Made by a program: the position numbers and the translations under genes
Assembly: GCA_937138495.1 (NCBI GenBank)
Contig: CAKZPE010000019.1
Span: 23,343 to 87,342 of the forward strand
DNA from: an uncultured Oceanospirillaceae bacterium
GTDB taxonomy: Bacteria > Pseudomonadota > Gammaproteobacteria > Pseudomonadales > Balneatricaceae
Direction of reading: 5' to 3'
Length of the DNA: 64,000 bases
Part shown: positions 9,115 to 18,138 of the stretch, one piece after another
How positions within the stretch are numbered: position 1 is the first letter of the stretch
Layout: each line of letters opens with the position of its first letter
Notes under the pieces: model-generated
Database searches by the model: none
Seen by the model: the letters and a program-made list of their open reading frames with translations, nothing else
What the model was told of the DNA's origin: nothing

Positions 9115-10257
9115 TTAGCGGGTGTTGGCGGGCGGTTCTGCCTGTTTCAGTGCCCGTTGCCAGATACTTTTCATGAAGTTACGTTCCCGGCTGTTCAGTT
9201 CGGGCCATTTAAAATCAAAATTAATACAAGCTTCATTGTGGGGAAGGGTACCGGCAGTTTTCAGATCGTTATAAACAGGTTCGCTGGCGGGAAAACTGTG
9301 AAGTTCCTGGTAGATAGCCTGCGTCTGAAAGCCCGGGTTCAGGGTGAAATTAATCCATTCCTCGGCAATCTTTTTATGCTCTGGCCGCCCCTGCAATGTT
9401 CGGCTGAGGGCGTAGCCATCGATCCATACTGTCGTGCCTTCTTGCGGGCAGGCCATCTTCCAGCGTTCTCCCTGTAAGTGTAAGGCCGGGAATGAAAACC
9501 CCCAGGATGTGGCGAGTGTATTGCCGCTCAGATCACTGGCCTGGTCGACACCGCCCCAGAGATTGCTGGCATTGCTGACCAGGCTGGTCAGCATATGCTT
9601 GATTTCAGGGGTGTTGAGCTTATCCACATTTTTGATGTCCTCAACACTGAGGCCTGATGCCAGCGCTGCGATGTAAATATTGGCTTCGTAATAGTCAGAG
9701 TTGACGGTGTATTGTCCGGCGTAAACCGGGTTCCATAAGCTTTTCCATGAAGCAGGGGCAACGGGCAGCCGCTGCTGGTTATACGCCAGCCCATAGGGTC
9801 CGTAGGTCAGGGGGACAAAGAAAACATCTTCGCTGGCGTCAGCATAGCGGAGTGCTTTCAGTGACGGCATGAGGTCAGCGTAGTTAGGGACATTGTTCAG
9901 ATTGATCGGGATGAGTAACTGGCGGTCGAGAAACTTGTAGCGTGAATCATTAAAGACGCTGTGGCTGGGGGCGATGATATCCGCGCGGTTCGCCCGGATT
10001 GCATTGAAGTAATCATCCGAGGAGTCAACATAAGCAATTTCAAAATTTACTGTCAGGCCATACTTATCAGCAATTGCTTGCCGGAACTGAGTGACCTGTG
10101 AGGTTGGGGCATAGCCCTGCCAGGTAAGCATGCGCAGGGTAAGCGGGTCAGCAGCCAGGGATGTGCTGACCGCTGACAGTATCAGCAAAGCCAGGCGGCA
10201 CACGGATATGTTCATGCGAAACAGCTTTATCGGTGTGAACACTATCGGTCTGAGCAT
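9115..10257 (-). CDS. Extracellular solute-binding protein, PotD-like
   Basis: This is a periplasmic substrate-binding protein of the spermidine/putrescine (bacterial solute-binding protein 1/8-like) type. Residues 1-35 form a signal peptide with the hydrophobic core LALLILSAVSTSLA. The mature part begins LRMLTWQGYAP, the pattern of PotD/PotF proteins, and contains conserved WG...D-rich segments. The start at 10257 has a GAGGA ribosome site, while the internal ATG at 10215 has none, so I keep the longer form. No ABC permease or ATPase is adjacent, so its transporter partner is elsewhere or it acts as a sensor-type binding protein. The ligand is not predictable from sequence alone. Confidence 0.8.
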   Translation of the reverse strand: MLRPIVFTPIKLFRMNISVCRLALLILSAVSTSLAADPLTLRMLTWQGYAPTSQVTQFRQAIADKYGLTVNFEIAYVDSSDDYFNAIRANRADIIAPSHSVFNDSRYKFLDRQLLIPINLNNVPNYADLMPSLKALRYADASEDVFFVPLTYGPYGLAYNQQRLPVAPASWKSLWNPVYAGQYTVNSDYYEANIYIAALASGLSVEDIKNVDKLNTPEIKHMLTSLVSNASNLWGGVDQASDLSGNTLATSWGFSFPALHLQGERWKMACPQEGTTVWIDGYALSRTLQGRPEHKKIAEEWINFTLNPGFQTQAIYQELHSFPASEPVYNDLKTAGTLPHNEACINFDFKWPELNSRERNFMKSIWQRALKQAEPPANTR

Positions 10258-10322
10258 TGAGTCCTCGGAAACAGGTATTACATAGCTGATTATAAGTGAG
10301 ATTCAACATTGTAAAAGCCCGG

Positions 10323-10371
10323 GCCTATCAGAATAGGCAGTCGATGCCGCTGCTGCAGGCCTTGCAGCGGC
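10323..10371. terminator. Two adjacent hairpins downstream of the RND operon
   Basis: GCCTAT-CAGA-ATAGGC (10323-10338) and GCCGCTGC-N10-GCAGCGGC (10346-10371) form strong consecutive hairpins just after the end of the minus-strand RND pump gene. On the minus strand the second-read hairpin is followed by CCCGGGCTTTTAC, a weak U-run. This is a plausible terminator for the pump operon. Confidence 0.5.
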
Positions 10372-10382
10372 AGTAGTCGCGA

Positions 10383-13300
10383 TCAGGGAGGGTAGAAGGG
10401 GGCGCCGGGAGTCTTTTCAGGAGTGGGTTGTTTGCTGGAAAAACACAGCCGGTGACCCAGAGATTTTATGTCTTCAATAATGGCAATCAGCACCGGTACC
10501 AGTATCAGCATCAGGACAGTGGCAAAGAGTTCGCCGTATGCCAGGGATGCCGCTGCCGGAATCAGATACCGGGCCTGTTCAGAGGTTTCAGATAACAGGG
10601 GAACCAGGCCGGTCACCGTTGTGGCAGTGGTTAGAAAAATGGCATTAAACCGCCCGGTTCCGGCATCATGAAGAGCTTTTGAAATATCCATGCCGTTGCG
10701 CCGTGCATTGTTATAGCGGGTCATCATAACCAGGCTGTCGTTAACCACCACGCCGGTCAGCGCGAGCATACCGAAGAACGACAGCAGTGACAGGGGCAGA
10801 TCCATAATCAGGTGTCCGATGGCGGCGCCGATGAAACCAAAGGGGACAATCGACATGATCACGACCGGCTGCCAGTAAGATTTCAGCGGTACCGCCATGA
10901 GTATGTAAATCAGCATGGCAGCCAGTGCCAGTGCCTTTACCAGGTTTTTACGGATACCGCCCATTTCTTCCAGTTCACCGGCGGGCAGAATTTCAATGCC
11001 GGGGTAACGGATCTGTAAGTTTTTGGCAAAGTCACCAAACACGGCCTGGCCAATTTCTTCCGGTGAAGTTTGACTGCGGTTAATGGCTGCGGATACCGTA
11101 TTGATGCGTTTACCGTTACGACGGTGGACAGTACCTGCCACGTAAGTACCTTTGAATTCTGCGATTGCATGAAGAGGCACCCAGGCACCGGTACTGCTGC
11201 GTAGCCGGGTTTGCAATAAGTCATCAAGGCTGTCCCGGTCAGCCTTTGCGTTCTGAATCAGCACCCGGATTTCATTGCTGTCGCGGCGCAGTTTCTGCAC
11301 TTCAGTGCCGCCAAAGGCATAGCTGATCTGGCTGGACAGGGTTTCGGTGGTGAATCCCAGCGTACGGGCCTGTGGACGCAGACGGATTTCCAGTTCAGGC
11401 TGTCCGGTGGTCAGGCTGTCACGCAGTTCACTGACACCTTCTATTCCTGCAAGGTAATTGCGAAGGTCGTGACTGGCGGCTGCCAGCTGTTGTGTGTCTT
11501 TACTTTGCAGACGAATCTGAAAACCGCCGGCAATCTCTTCCGAACCGGCGAAAACCAGCTCAGTGCTGCCTTCCAGCTGTCCGGTGTTTTCCCGCCATTG
11601 GCGGGCAATGTCGAGAACGCCCAGTGATGGCCGGTCGGCGGTGGGGATTAACTCAGCAAAAATCTGGGCAGATCCTGGACCCGGTGCAATCAGAAACATG
11701 CTGCGGATGGGCGGCTGTTGCAGTCCGGCCTGTTGTTGCAAAAGTTGGTTAAGGGCTTCCCCGGTGGCCTGGATATGTTCGATATGCTGGCGGGTCAGCC
11801 GAAACGGGGCCCGGGCATCCATTGTCAGGCTAACCCGGATCAGCTGACCCGGTACATCCGGGAAAAAGACAGTACGGACCTTGCCCATATACAGCATGCC
11901 CAGCCCCAGAATGCCGGCGGCAATAAACATGACCAGTACCGCATACCGTTGCCGTAAGGCATGCTTAAGTAAGGGGGCGTATATATAATCCCTGAAACCG
12001 AGCAGCCCCCGGCGGGCGGTTTGCTGAATCATTTTCCAGAAGCGGGCCAGCATAAACCGGGGCGGCCGGTCATCCAGATGAATATGCGCCAGGTGGGCGG
12101 GTAAGATGAACTTGCTTTCGATCAGCGAGAAAATAAGCGCCAGAATGACAATGCCGGAAAACCCTGCCAGCACCTTACCGAGCGGGTTATCCATTAATAA
12201 CATCGGAGCAAAGGCTGCAATGGTCGTCAGTACGCCGAAAACGGTAGCCACCGCGACTTTTTCAACCCCCGCTTCGGTACCGGCAAAGGCATCTTTATGT
12301 TTCATGCGTTCTTCATAGACGCTTTCACCGACGACAACAGCATCATCAACTAATATTCCCAGGGCGATGATCAGGCCAAAGGTGGTGATATCGTTCAGTG
12401 AATAGTCCACCCAGCCTGTGCCAGCCACAGCCAGTGCGCCCATGACGGAAATCGGAATGCCCATGGCGACCCAGAATGCCAGCCGCACCTTAAGGAAGAC
12501 AGACAGCATCAGCACCACTAATAACAGCCCCTGCACGCCGTTGGTTTTTAACAGGTCCAGACGGTCTGAAATGTAACCGGATGAATCCCCCCAGATACTG
12601 ACCTTAACATTGGCAGGCAACCGGGATTCAAAGTTATCAGTGACGTCGTGTACCACTGCCGAAATGTCCAGCAGGTTTTCTTTCTTGCCCACCAGAATTT
12701 CCATGCCGGTGGTGGGGGCGTTATTAAAGCGAAACAGAAAATCGCCTTCTTCAAACGTGTCCTGGATAGCGGCGATATCCCCCAGCAGAATCTGGCTGCC
12801 ATCCGGACGTTCTATAACAGGGATCGCAGCAAACTGATGGCTGAAACGGGCGCGGTTATCGGTGCGCAGGTAGAGGGTGCCATCGCGGGTACGCAGGGTG
12901 CCGGCACGAAAGTCCAGAGAACTGGCGCGGATTTTAGTTGCGACATCCGCCAGGGTTAACTGTAGCTGGCGAAGACGCTGGGGCTGAATTTCAATGCGGA
13001 TCTCCCGCGGCTGGATCCCCCAGGTGGTCAGCCGGGATATTTCTTCACGGGCCTGCAGGTTTTCTTTGAGCTGCTCAGACAGGGTCTGCAAAGTGGCCAG
13101 GTCAGTTTCTCCATAGAGGTTAATGTACAGTGCCGGAATATCGAAACCGTCGGTTTCAATGACCGGCCGTTCAGCTTTTTCCGGCAGGTCCTGAATGCTG
13201 TCGATGCGCAGCCGGACCTTATCCAGCAGTTGTTGCAGGTCTTGCCCGCCGGCTTTTCTGACCGTGACGAATGAAGAGCCGTTGGATGATTCTGAGCTGA

Positions 13301-13541
13301 GGCTGCGAACACCGGGCAGGCCTTCCAGTGATTGTTCGACCTTGCGGGTAATCAGTTCATCAACCTGAGCAACCGTTGAGCCGGGCCAGGTTGTGTTGAT
13401 CAGTACTGATTCCGGTGGGATACGGGGGAAGCCCTCAATGCGGATTGTCAGCGTGGTCATAACGCCGGCGAAGACGATAAATGCCATAAGCAGGTTGGCG
13501 GCAACCGGGTTGTGGATAAACCAGCGTACAGCAGTTTGCAT
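10383..13541 (-). CDS. RND-family efflux pump, inner-membrane permease
   Basis: This is a proton-driven export protein of the AcrB/HAE1 superfamily, 1,052 residues as usual. It starts with the N-terminal helix (FIHNPVAANLLMAFIVFAG), followed by a large periplasmic loop, helices 2-6 around 335-480 with the proton-relay segment GILVDDAVVV, a central helix and second loop, and a last membrane bundle near 870-1025. The internal duplication typical of RND proteins is visible. It lies 3 bases downstream of the adaptor gene, so the two are cotranscribed. No outer-membrane TolC-type channel is encoded here. The substrate is unknown; the sequence looks closer to multidrug than to CusA-type metal pumps. 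Confidence 0.92.
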   Translation of the reverse strand: MQTAVRWFIHNPVAANLLMAFIVFAGVMTTLTIRIEGFPRIPPESVLINTTWPGSTVAQVDELITRKVEQSLEGLPGVRSLSSESSNGSSFVTVRKAGGQDLQQLLDKVRLRIDSIQDLPEKAERPVIETDGFDIPALYINLYGETDLATLQTLSEQLKENLQAREEISRLTTWGIQPREIRIEIQPQRLRQLQLTLADVATKIRASSLDFRAGTLRTRDGTLYLRTDNRARFSHQFAAIPVIERPDGSQILLGDIAAIQDTFEEGDFLFRFNNAPTTGMEILVGKKENLLDISAVVHDVTDNFESRLPANVKVSIWGDSSGYISDRLDLLKTNGVQGLLLVVLMLSVFLKVRLAFWVAMGIPISVMGALAVAGTGWVDYSLNDITTFGLIIALGILVDDAVVVGESVYEERMKHKDAFAGTEAGVEKVAVATVFGVLTTIAAFAPMLLMDNPLGKVLAGFSGIVILALIFSLIESKFILPAHLAHIHLDDRPPRFMLARFWKMIQQTARRGLLGFRDYIYAPLLKHALRQRYAVLVMFIAAGILGLGMLYMGKVRTVFFPDVPGQLIRVSLTMDARAPFRLTRQHIEHIQATGEALNQLLQQQAGLQQPPIRSMFLIAPGPGSAQIFAELIPTADRPSLGVLDIARQWRENTGQLEGSTELVFAGSEEIAGGFQIRLQSKDTQQLAAASHDLRNYLAGIEGVSELRDSLTTGQPELEIRLRPQARTLGFTTETLSSQISYAFGGTEVQKLRRDSNEIRVLIQNAKADRDSLDDLLQTRLRSSTGAWVPLHAIAEFKGTYVAGTVHRRNGKRINTVSAAINRSQTSPEEIGQAVFGDFAKNLQIRYPGIEILPAGELEEMGGIRKNLVKALALAAMLIYILMAVPLKSYWQPVVIMSIVPFGFIGAAIGHLIMDLPLSLLSFFGMLALTGVVVNDSLVMMTRYNNARRNGMDISKALHDAGTGRFNAIFLTTATTVTGLVPLLSETSEQARYLIPAAASLAYGELFATVLMLILVPVLIAIIEDIKSLGHRLCFSSKQPTPEKTPGAPFYPP

Positions 13542-13544
13542 CTG

Positions 13545-14684
13545 TTATTTCTCCCGGCCATTCACCCGTATACCGGGCAGAAAGGCAGCCAGTGGGGTGG
13601 TGGCAATGCGCCAGCTTGTGACTGTGCTGTCGGGGTTACGGATGATCAGGCGATTTTGCGCCCGGCTGATGATCTGAGGGACTAACGGTTCTAAAAGACC
13701 GTCCGGCGTCAGATACCAGAGCTTTCCCGCCTGAGTCAGTGCGCTGGCAGGAATGTTCAGTGCATCAGTAACCGTGATGCCGGGCAGCACAACCCTGACA
13801 AAGTCGCCGGATAAAACCGGGCTGTCAGTGGCATTGCTGATCTCCAGAAAAACCCGGTACTGGCGGCTTTTCTGATCTAAAAAGCCTCCCCCCTGACGAA
13901 TGCTGGCATTCCCCAGAGGGCGGTCGTCTTCAGCGAACAGGCGGGCCTGCCTGCCGGCAACAGGCTGGGCCAGTAATGCCCATTCATGGCGGCTTAATTC
14001 AACCGTCAGTTCCAGCTGGCTGTCGTCTACCAGCCGGATCATGCTGTCACCGGGATTAACTGTTTGTCCGGGGCTGACCAGCCGTTCAGTGACAAAGCCG
14101 GAGAAAGGCGCGCGAAGTGTGACGTTTTCCAGACGCAGGCGGGCGGTATCAAGACTGGCCTGCGCTGCGGCAACGGTTTTATTGGCAACCCTTAGCTCCG
14201 GTAAATGCAGTGCCAGCTCGTTAGCGGGTTTTGTGCTGCGGTTTTTGTATTGTCGCCGGGCGGCTGTGGTTTTACTTTCCGCCCGAAGCAATTGCCGCCG
14301 GGCGTCAGCCAGTTGCTGTTCGGCCCGGGCTACATCTGCGATATAGGGTGTGCTTTCCTGCCGGATCAGAACGCTGCCTTTCAGAACATGGCTGCCGGCC
14401 AGCGCGGCTTCTGTTACGTCAGTAATCCGGCCGCTGACAGCGGCTTTCAGCTCTGCTGACCAGCGGGGGTGTACGGCTGAATATGCACTGACTTCAACCC
14501 GGGCCGGTTGAACGGTGACGGTTTCAACCGTGACCACCGGCAGAGGAACAGGGGCTTCAGTCTGAGTGATGTCCACCGTATCTTCAGTGGTTGAAAGCCA
14601 GCCGAGAACGGCGATCAGAGCAGTAAAGGCGATCAGTAACCATAGCCAGCGATAGCCAGGTGCAGGTGTGGTCTGTTGGGGCAT
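13545..14684 (-). CDS. RND efflux periplasmic adaptor (membrane fusion protein)
   Basis: This protein links the RND permease to an outer-membrane channel. Residues ~14-30 form a single membrane anchor (WLWLLIAFTALIAVLGWL). A barrel-sandwich/lipoyl half follows (VSGRITDVTEAALAGSHVLKG), then a helical hairpin rich in Ala, Arg and Gln (QLADARRQLLRAESK), the second lipoyl half (LRAPFSGFVTERLVSPGQTV) and a beta-barrel domain. It precedes and nearly abuts the permease gene, which is the usual HlyD/AcrA-type gene order. Length of 379 residues is typical. Confidence 0.9.
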   Translation of the reverse strand: MPQQTTPAPGYRWLWLLIAFTALIAVLGWLSTTEDTVDITQTEAPVPLPVVTVETVTVQPARVEVSAYSAVHPRWSAELKAAVSGRITDVTEAALAGSHVLKGSVLIRQESTPYIADVARAEQQLADARRQLLRAESKTTAARRQYKNRSTKPANELALHLPELRVANKTVAAAQASLDTARLRLENVTLRAPFSGFVTERLVSPGQTVNPGDSMIRLVDDSQLELTVELSRHEWALLAQPVAGRQARLFAEDDRPLGNASIRQGGGFLDQKSRQYRVFLEISNATDSPVLSGDFVRVVLPGITVTDALNIPASALTQAGKLWYLTPDGLLEPLVPQIISRAQNRLIIRNPDSTVTSWRIATTPLAAFLPGIRVNGREK

Positions 14685-14723
14685 TGTTCATTCCTGAATA
14701 TATAGATGTTGCTGGTGACGGGA

Positions 14724-15824
14724 TCAGCCTGCCAGCCTGCGCATAAGGCTTTCAGCCGGTCCCCGTTTAAAGTGTCGTGACCAGTGATAAGAGAACAGCA
14801 GGGAAAGCCCGCAAAAGAGCAGGGCAGCCGCCAGTGATGTGACAACACTGAGGGTGCCGATAGCCCCCAGCAGGGCTGCCGGCCCCATACCGATAAGGAT
14901 ATGGGCGATATAAAGGGTCATGCTGTGGCGGCCTGCAGGGGTGATGTAACCCAGCAGTGAAGAGTGCTGTAATCTTTGTCCCAGTATCAGGCTGATACCG
15001 GTCAGTGCCGCCGCTGCACCGCCCCCCGCAAGAATATACAGCGGCATAGCCGGCACAGCCTGGGTGGTTACCAGCTCAGCAAGTTCCGGATCAATGTTGT
15101 TAAACAGGGGAACCAGGATCCAACTGATCAGTTCTGCTTCGGCAATAGCTGCGAGGCCACCGGCGATCAGCCACCACTGGGTACGGCGCTGCTGAAGCGG
15201 GCAGCGGCTGAGAATGATGCCGAACAGTAAATATCCCAGCCAGGGAATCACCGGGTGCCAGCCATTGAAGAACAGGTTGCGGATGAAACCTTCCGGGGTC
15301 CAGAAATCCTGATAACTCAGATCACTGTAATTCCAGCCGGTGTCGAAGTTCAGGGTGAAGATCAGCAGGACACTGAGGATGTTCAGGCACACAATGATTG
15401 TAATCAGATAGCCTGTTCTGAGAGTCAGAAGCAGTGCGCCGAAGACGAAATATACCGCGTAATAGTGAAGAATATCGGCATCGAATATCAGCATGTTCAG
15501 CAGCCCCAGTGCCATCAGAAAGGCGGCTCGCTTCAGTGTCAGGGTAACGGTTGAAAGGGCTGAGACAGCAGAACTGTACTGTTGTACCTGCTGGCTTGCC
15601 AGCCCGAGGCCAATGCCGGCCAGCACCACAAAGGTAGCTGCTGCCCGGCCTTCCAGCAGGCTCAGAATATGTCCCGGGGTGCCGGTATCAGTGGCAGAAT
15701 CTCCGCTGAAGACTATCCGGAAGTTTACGATAACCATGCCTATAAAGGCCAGAAAGCGGGCGAGGTCCAGCCCGTCGAGCCGGGTAGCCTGTCTGTTGCG
15801 GGATTGTGAGTGCTGACGTGTCAC
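14724..15824 (-). CDS. DUF418-family multi-pass membrane protein
   Basis: This is a predicted inner-membrane protein with about nine to ten hydrophobic helices. The N-terminal RLDGLDLARFLAFIGMVIVNF and the C-terminal SYHWSRHFKRGPAESLMRRL are signatures of the DUF418/YeiB family, which is distantly related to heparan-glucosaminide acetyltransferase-type membrane proteins. An acyl-transfer role is inferred at fold level only. It lies 39 bases upstream of the RND adaptor gene on the same strand, so it may be the first gene of that operon. The substrate is unknown. Confidence 0.8.
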   Translation of the reverse strand: MTRQHSQSRNRQATRLDGLDLARFLAFIGMVIVNFRIVFSGDSATDTGTPGHILSLLEGRAAATFVVLAGIGLGLASQQVQQYSSAVSALSTVTLTLKRAAFLMALGLLNMLIFDADILHYYAVYFVFGALLLTLRTGYLITIIVCLNILSVLLIFTLNFDTGWNYSDLSYQDFWTPEGFIRNLFFNGWHPVIPWLGYLLFGIILSRCPLQQRRTQWWLIAGGLAAIAEAELISWILVPLFNNIDPELAELVTTQAVPAMPLYILAGGGAAAALTGISLILGQRLQHSSLLGYITPAGRHSMTLYIAHILIGMGPAALLGAIGTLSVVTSLAAALLFCGLSLLFSYHWSRHFKRGPAESLMRRLAG

Positions 15825-15889
15825 AGCGGGACTCCTGCCTGAAAGTTATACTCAGACAGGATGGTGACAGAAGAGATATTAAAGGCGTT

Positions 15890-17152
15890 TTAAGGTGGTG
15901 ACCTGTCCCAGTAGACGCTGGCAACGGCCGTATCCTGATCAGTCCGAAACCGGAACTGCCAGCCAAGTTTATGGCAAATACGTTCCACCAGTTGCAGGCC
16001 AAGCCCGAATCCGGGGGCCGGGCTTGGCTGCTCCGGTTCTGCAGGATTCGTCAGGCTGATCCCGTGAGAATCCAGATGCAATGATATAGTGCCCGGTGCA
16101 CTGTGCTGACAGGCATTACGGATCAGGTTTGCCAGCACCACAGTGAACAGTGGTTCTTCAATGGTCAGGACAGGTGTGAGGATATGTTGTCTGATTTCTG
16201 TTTGCCGCCCCTGCAGCAGGTATTCATGATCGCTGATCAGCTGATTGCAAAAAGCCTGGCAGTTAATCTGCGTTCGGGGAATGGTTTTATTGCTCTCACG
16301 TGCCAGCCAGAGCAGGGCTTCTGACAGTTGCATCATACGGTTACTGGCTTTCAGTGCCCGGTTGACCGGGCGGCTGGAGGCTGTGTTTTCGGTGTGTATT
16401 TGCAGAGTATCCAGGCTGGCCTGGATCACCGCCAGCGGTGTGCGCAGTTCATGGCTGGCGTGTTTCAGGAACTGTTTTTCCCGTTCATTTACAGCCTGCA
16501 CATGACACACGCCTTCCTGCAGTTGCCGGGCTATCAGGTTCAGCTCGGAAATCGGGAAGTGAATGTCGCTGGCTTCGTGCGGGTCAGATTTCAGCTGTCC
16601 GGCCCAGTCACTGAGCAGGGTTAGGGGTTCGAGGGTACGGCGAAGCACCCAGGCGATGATCAGAAAAACAAGGAACATTATGATCAGGGTGAACAGTGCT
16701 GCCTGCAACAGTGTTTCATTTAGAAATTCGTCGAGCAGGGTGTCTATCTGATCCGCCGGGTGCAGGCTGACCAGATAAAGCGTGCCATGACGGGAATCTT
16801 CAATAAATAAAAGATACAGATATTCCGGCTGGCCGGTTGCAGTGATCCGCTGAGTTTCCAGCGAATCACCGGGTTTCAGGTTGCTGATATCAAAAACGTT
16901 TTGCAGGTCAGCAGGTACGTCTTGCCAGGTACGCCATGCACTGAGCCCGGGGGTGCGGGGTAAAGGGGCATCAGGGCTCTGACTGACAACCGATTCGGCC
17001 TCCAGCCACATAAGTTTGTCCGAAAGGGTTTCCGCAGAATATATCCCCAGACTAAAGATCAGAATCAGACAGCCGCTTGCCAGGGCCGCACCAATCCACA
17101 GCAGCTGTCGCCTGAGCGTCTGGGCCAGAGGCACAGGCGGTTTTTGTTTCAT
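15890..17152 (-). CDS. Two-component sensor histidine kinase
   Basis: This is an inner-membrane sensor kinase. Two membrane helices (about residues 17-40 and 150-175) bracket a ~110-residue periplasmic sensor region. The H-box is HASHELRTPLAV, the N-box VLANLIRNACQHS and the G-box GFGLGLQLV; a clear DxGxG between them is weak and replaced by a proline-rich stretch (PAEPEQPSPAPGFG). I place the start at 17152 because that ATG overlaps the regulator stop as ATGA, indicating translational coupling. The ORF track start, seven codons upstream, lies inside the regulator gene. The signal is unknown. Confidence 0.88.
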   Translation of the reverse strand: MKQKPPVPLAQTLRRQLLWIGAALASGCLILIFSLGIYSAETLSDKLMWLEAESVVSQSPDAPLPRTPGLSAWRTWQDVPADLQNVFDISNLKPGDSLETQRITATGQPEYLYLLFIEDSRHGTLYLVSLHPADQIDTLLDEFLNETLLQAALFTLIIMFLVFLIIAWVLRRTLEPLTLLSDWAGQLKSDPHEASDIHFPISELNLIARQLQEGVCHVQAVNEREKQFLKHASHELRTPLAVIQASLDTLQIHTENTASSRPVNRALKASNRMMQLSEALLWLARESNKTIPRTQINCQAFCNQLISDHEYLLQGRQTEIRQHILTPVLTIEEPLFTVVLANLIRNACQHSAPGTISLHLDSHGISLTNPAEPEQPSPAPGFGLGLQLVERICHKLGWQFRFRTDQDTAVASVYWDRSPP

Positions 17153-17820
17153 TCCGACAGCTCCTTCAGACAAAGGCCTTTTCCGGTTAGGGTATGGATC
17201 AGCACTGAATCATAAGGGTGATCGACGACTTTACGTAACATATGCAACTGAACGTTGAAGTTACCGCTGTCGACCTGACCGTCAGGCCAGACGTGCTGTT
17301 CAATGGTTTTACGGGGAACCACTGACGGGCTGTGACGGGCCAGCAGCTCAATGATTTTCCAGCCAATGGGCGACAGTTTCAGGGGCTGATTGCTGCGGCA
17401 GGCTTTCTGGCGTCGTAAATCCAGTTTCAGTGAACCGATGATCAGTATGTCTGACGGTGGGTTATTGCGCCGGTAGATGGCTTGCAGCCGGGCCCACAGG
17501 AGGGGCATGGCACAGGGCTTGGTGACATAGTCATCAACCCCGGCAAGGAAACCTTCCAGCTGATCAGCATCGGTATCACAGGCGGTAAGCATGAGGATGG
17601 GGGTGTTATAGCCCCGTTCGCGCAAAGACTGGCAGACACTGATGCCGTTCATTCTGGGGAGCATCAGGTCGAGAATGATAATATCAAAGTCACCCCGGCA
17701 GGCCATTTCCAGCCCGGCACTGCCGCTGTAAGCAAAGTCGCAGTCCACCTCAAACAGAGAAAGGTAGTCGGCAATCGCTGCAGCCAGTTCGGCGTCATCT
17801 TCTACAATCAGTATCTGCAT
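17149..17820 (-). CDS. OmpR-family response regulator
   Basis: This is a DNA-binding response regulator paired with the kinase downstream. The receiver domain starts with the acidic pair in QILIVEDDAEL. The phosphorylation aspartate is in DIIILDLMLPRMNG near residue 51, the conserved Thr in MLTA and Lys in YVTKP. The C-terminal winged helix (about 125-220) contains LSPIGWKIIELLARHSPSVV. Overlap with the kinase gene by four bases supports an operon. It is divergent from the fecR-like gene across about 318 bases, so it could regulate that gene, which is inference only. Confidence 0.92.
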   Translation of the reverse strand: MQILIVEDDAELAAAIADYLSLFEVDCDFAYSGSAGLEMACRGDFDIIILDLMLPRMNGISVCQSLRERGYNTPILMLTACDTDADQLEGFLAGVDDYVTKPCAMPLLWARLQAIYRRNNPPSDILIIGSLKLDLRRQKACRSNQPLKLSPIGWKIIELLARHSPSVVPRKTIEQHVWPDGQVDSGNFNVQLHMLRKVVDHPYDSVLIHTLTGKGLCLKELSE

Positions 17821-18138
17821 GTATGTATTCCGGAAGTATTCAGCGCTATTAACTGTTTCAGTGTAAGCATAGCGGGGTTAAATATCCGTTAATATGTTGA
17901 CGCAGGTATCTGATTGAAAAGGCTCTTTACCTATAGTCTGCCGCTAACTTCTTGTAGAATATCAAACTTATGTCTGAAAATGACAGGTTCAGTCTGTTAT
18001 CTGAGTAGGCCAATCGGGATTGTGCTGCTAGAGTGAAGGCTGATGATGTGAACAGGGGTTACCCTGAATAATAGCTTGCGTCAGTATCCGTCAGTATCAG
18101 GGAGCTGAGACCGCAAAGTTAAAAAAGGATATATAACG
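17821..18138. other. Divergent intergenic region (regulator / FecR-domain gene)
   Basis: This 318-base gap separates the minus-strand response regulator from the plus-strand LysM-FecR gene. It is AT-richer than its flanks and must contain both promoters. A purine-rich AAAAAAGGAT stretch precedes the plus-strand start and acts as the ribosome site. No clear operator was found by eye. Confidence 0.4.

Noticed and set aside
10383-14684. RND pump and adaptor as the secretion system of the adhesin
   Set aside because: The permease is an RND proton antiporter, not an ABC-type LapB exporter, and no outer-membrane channel is present.
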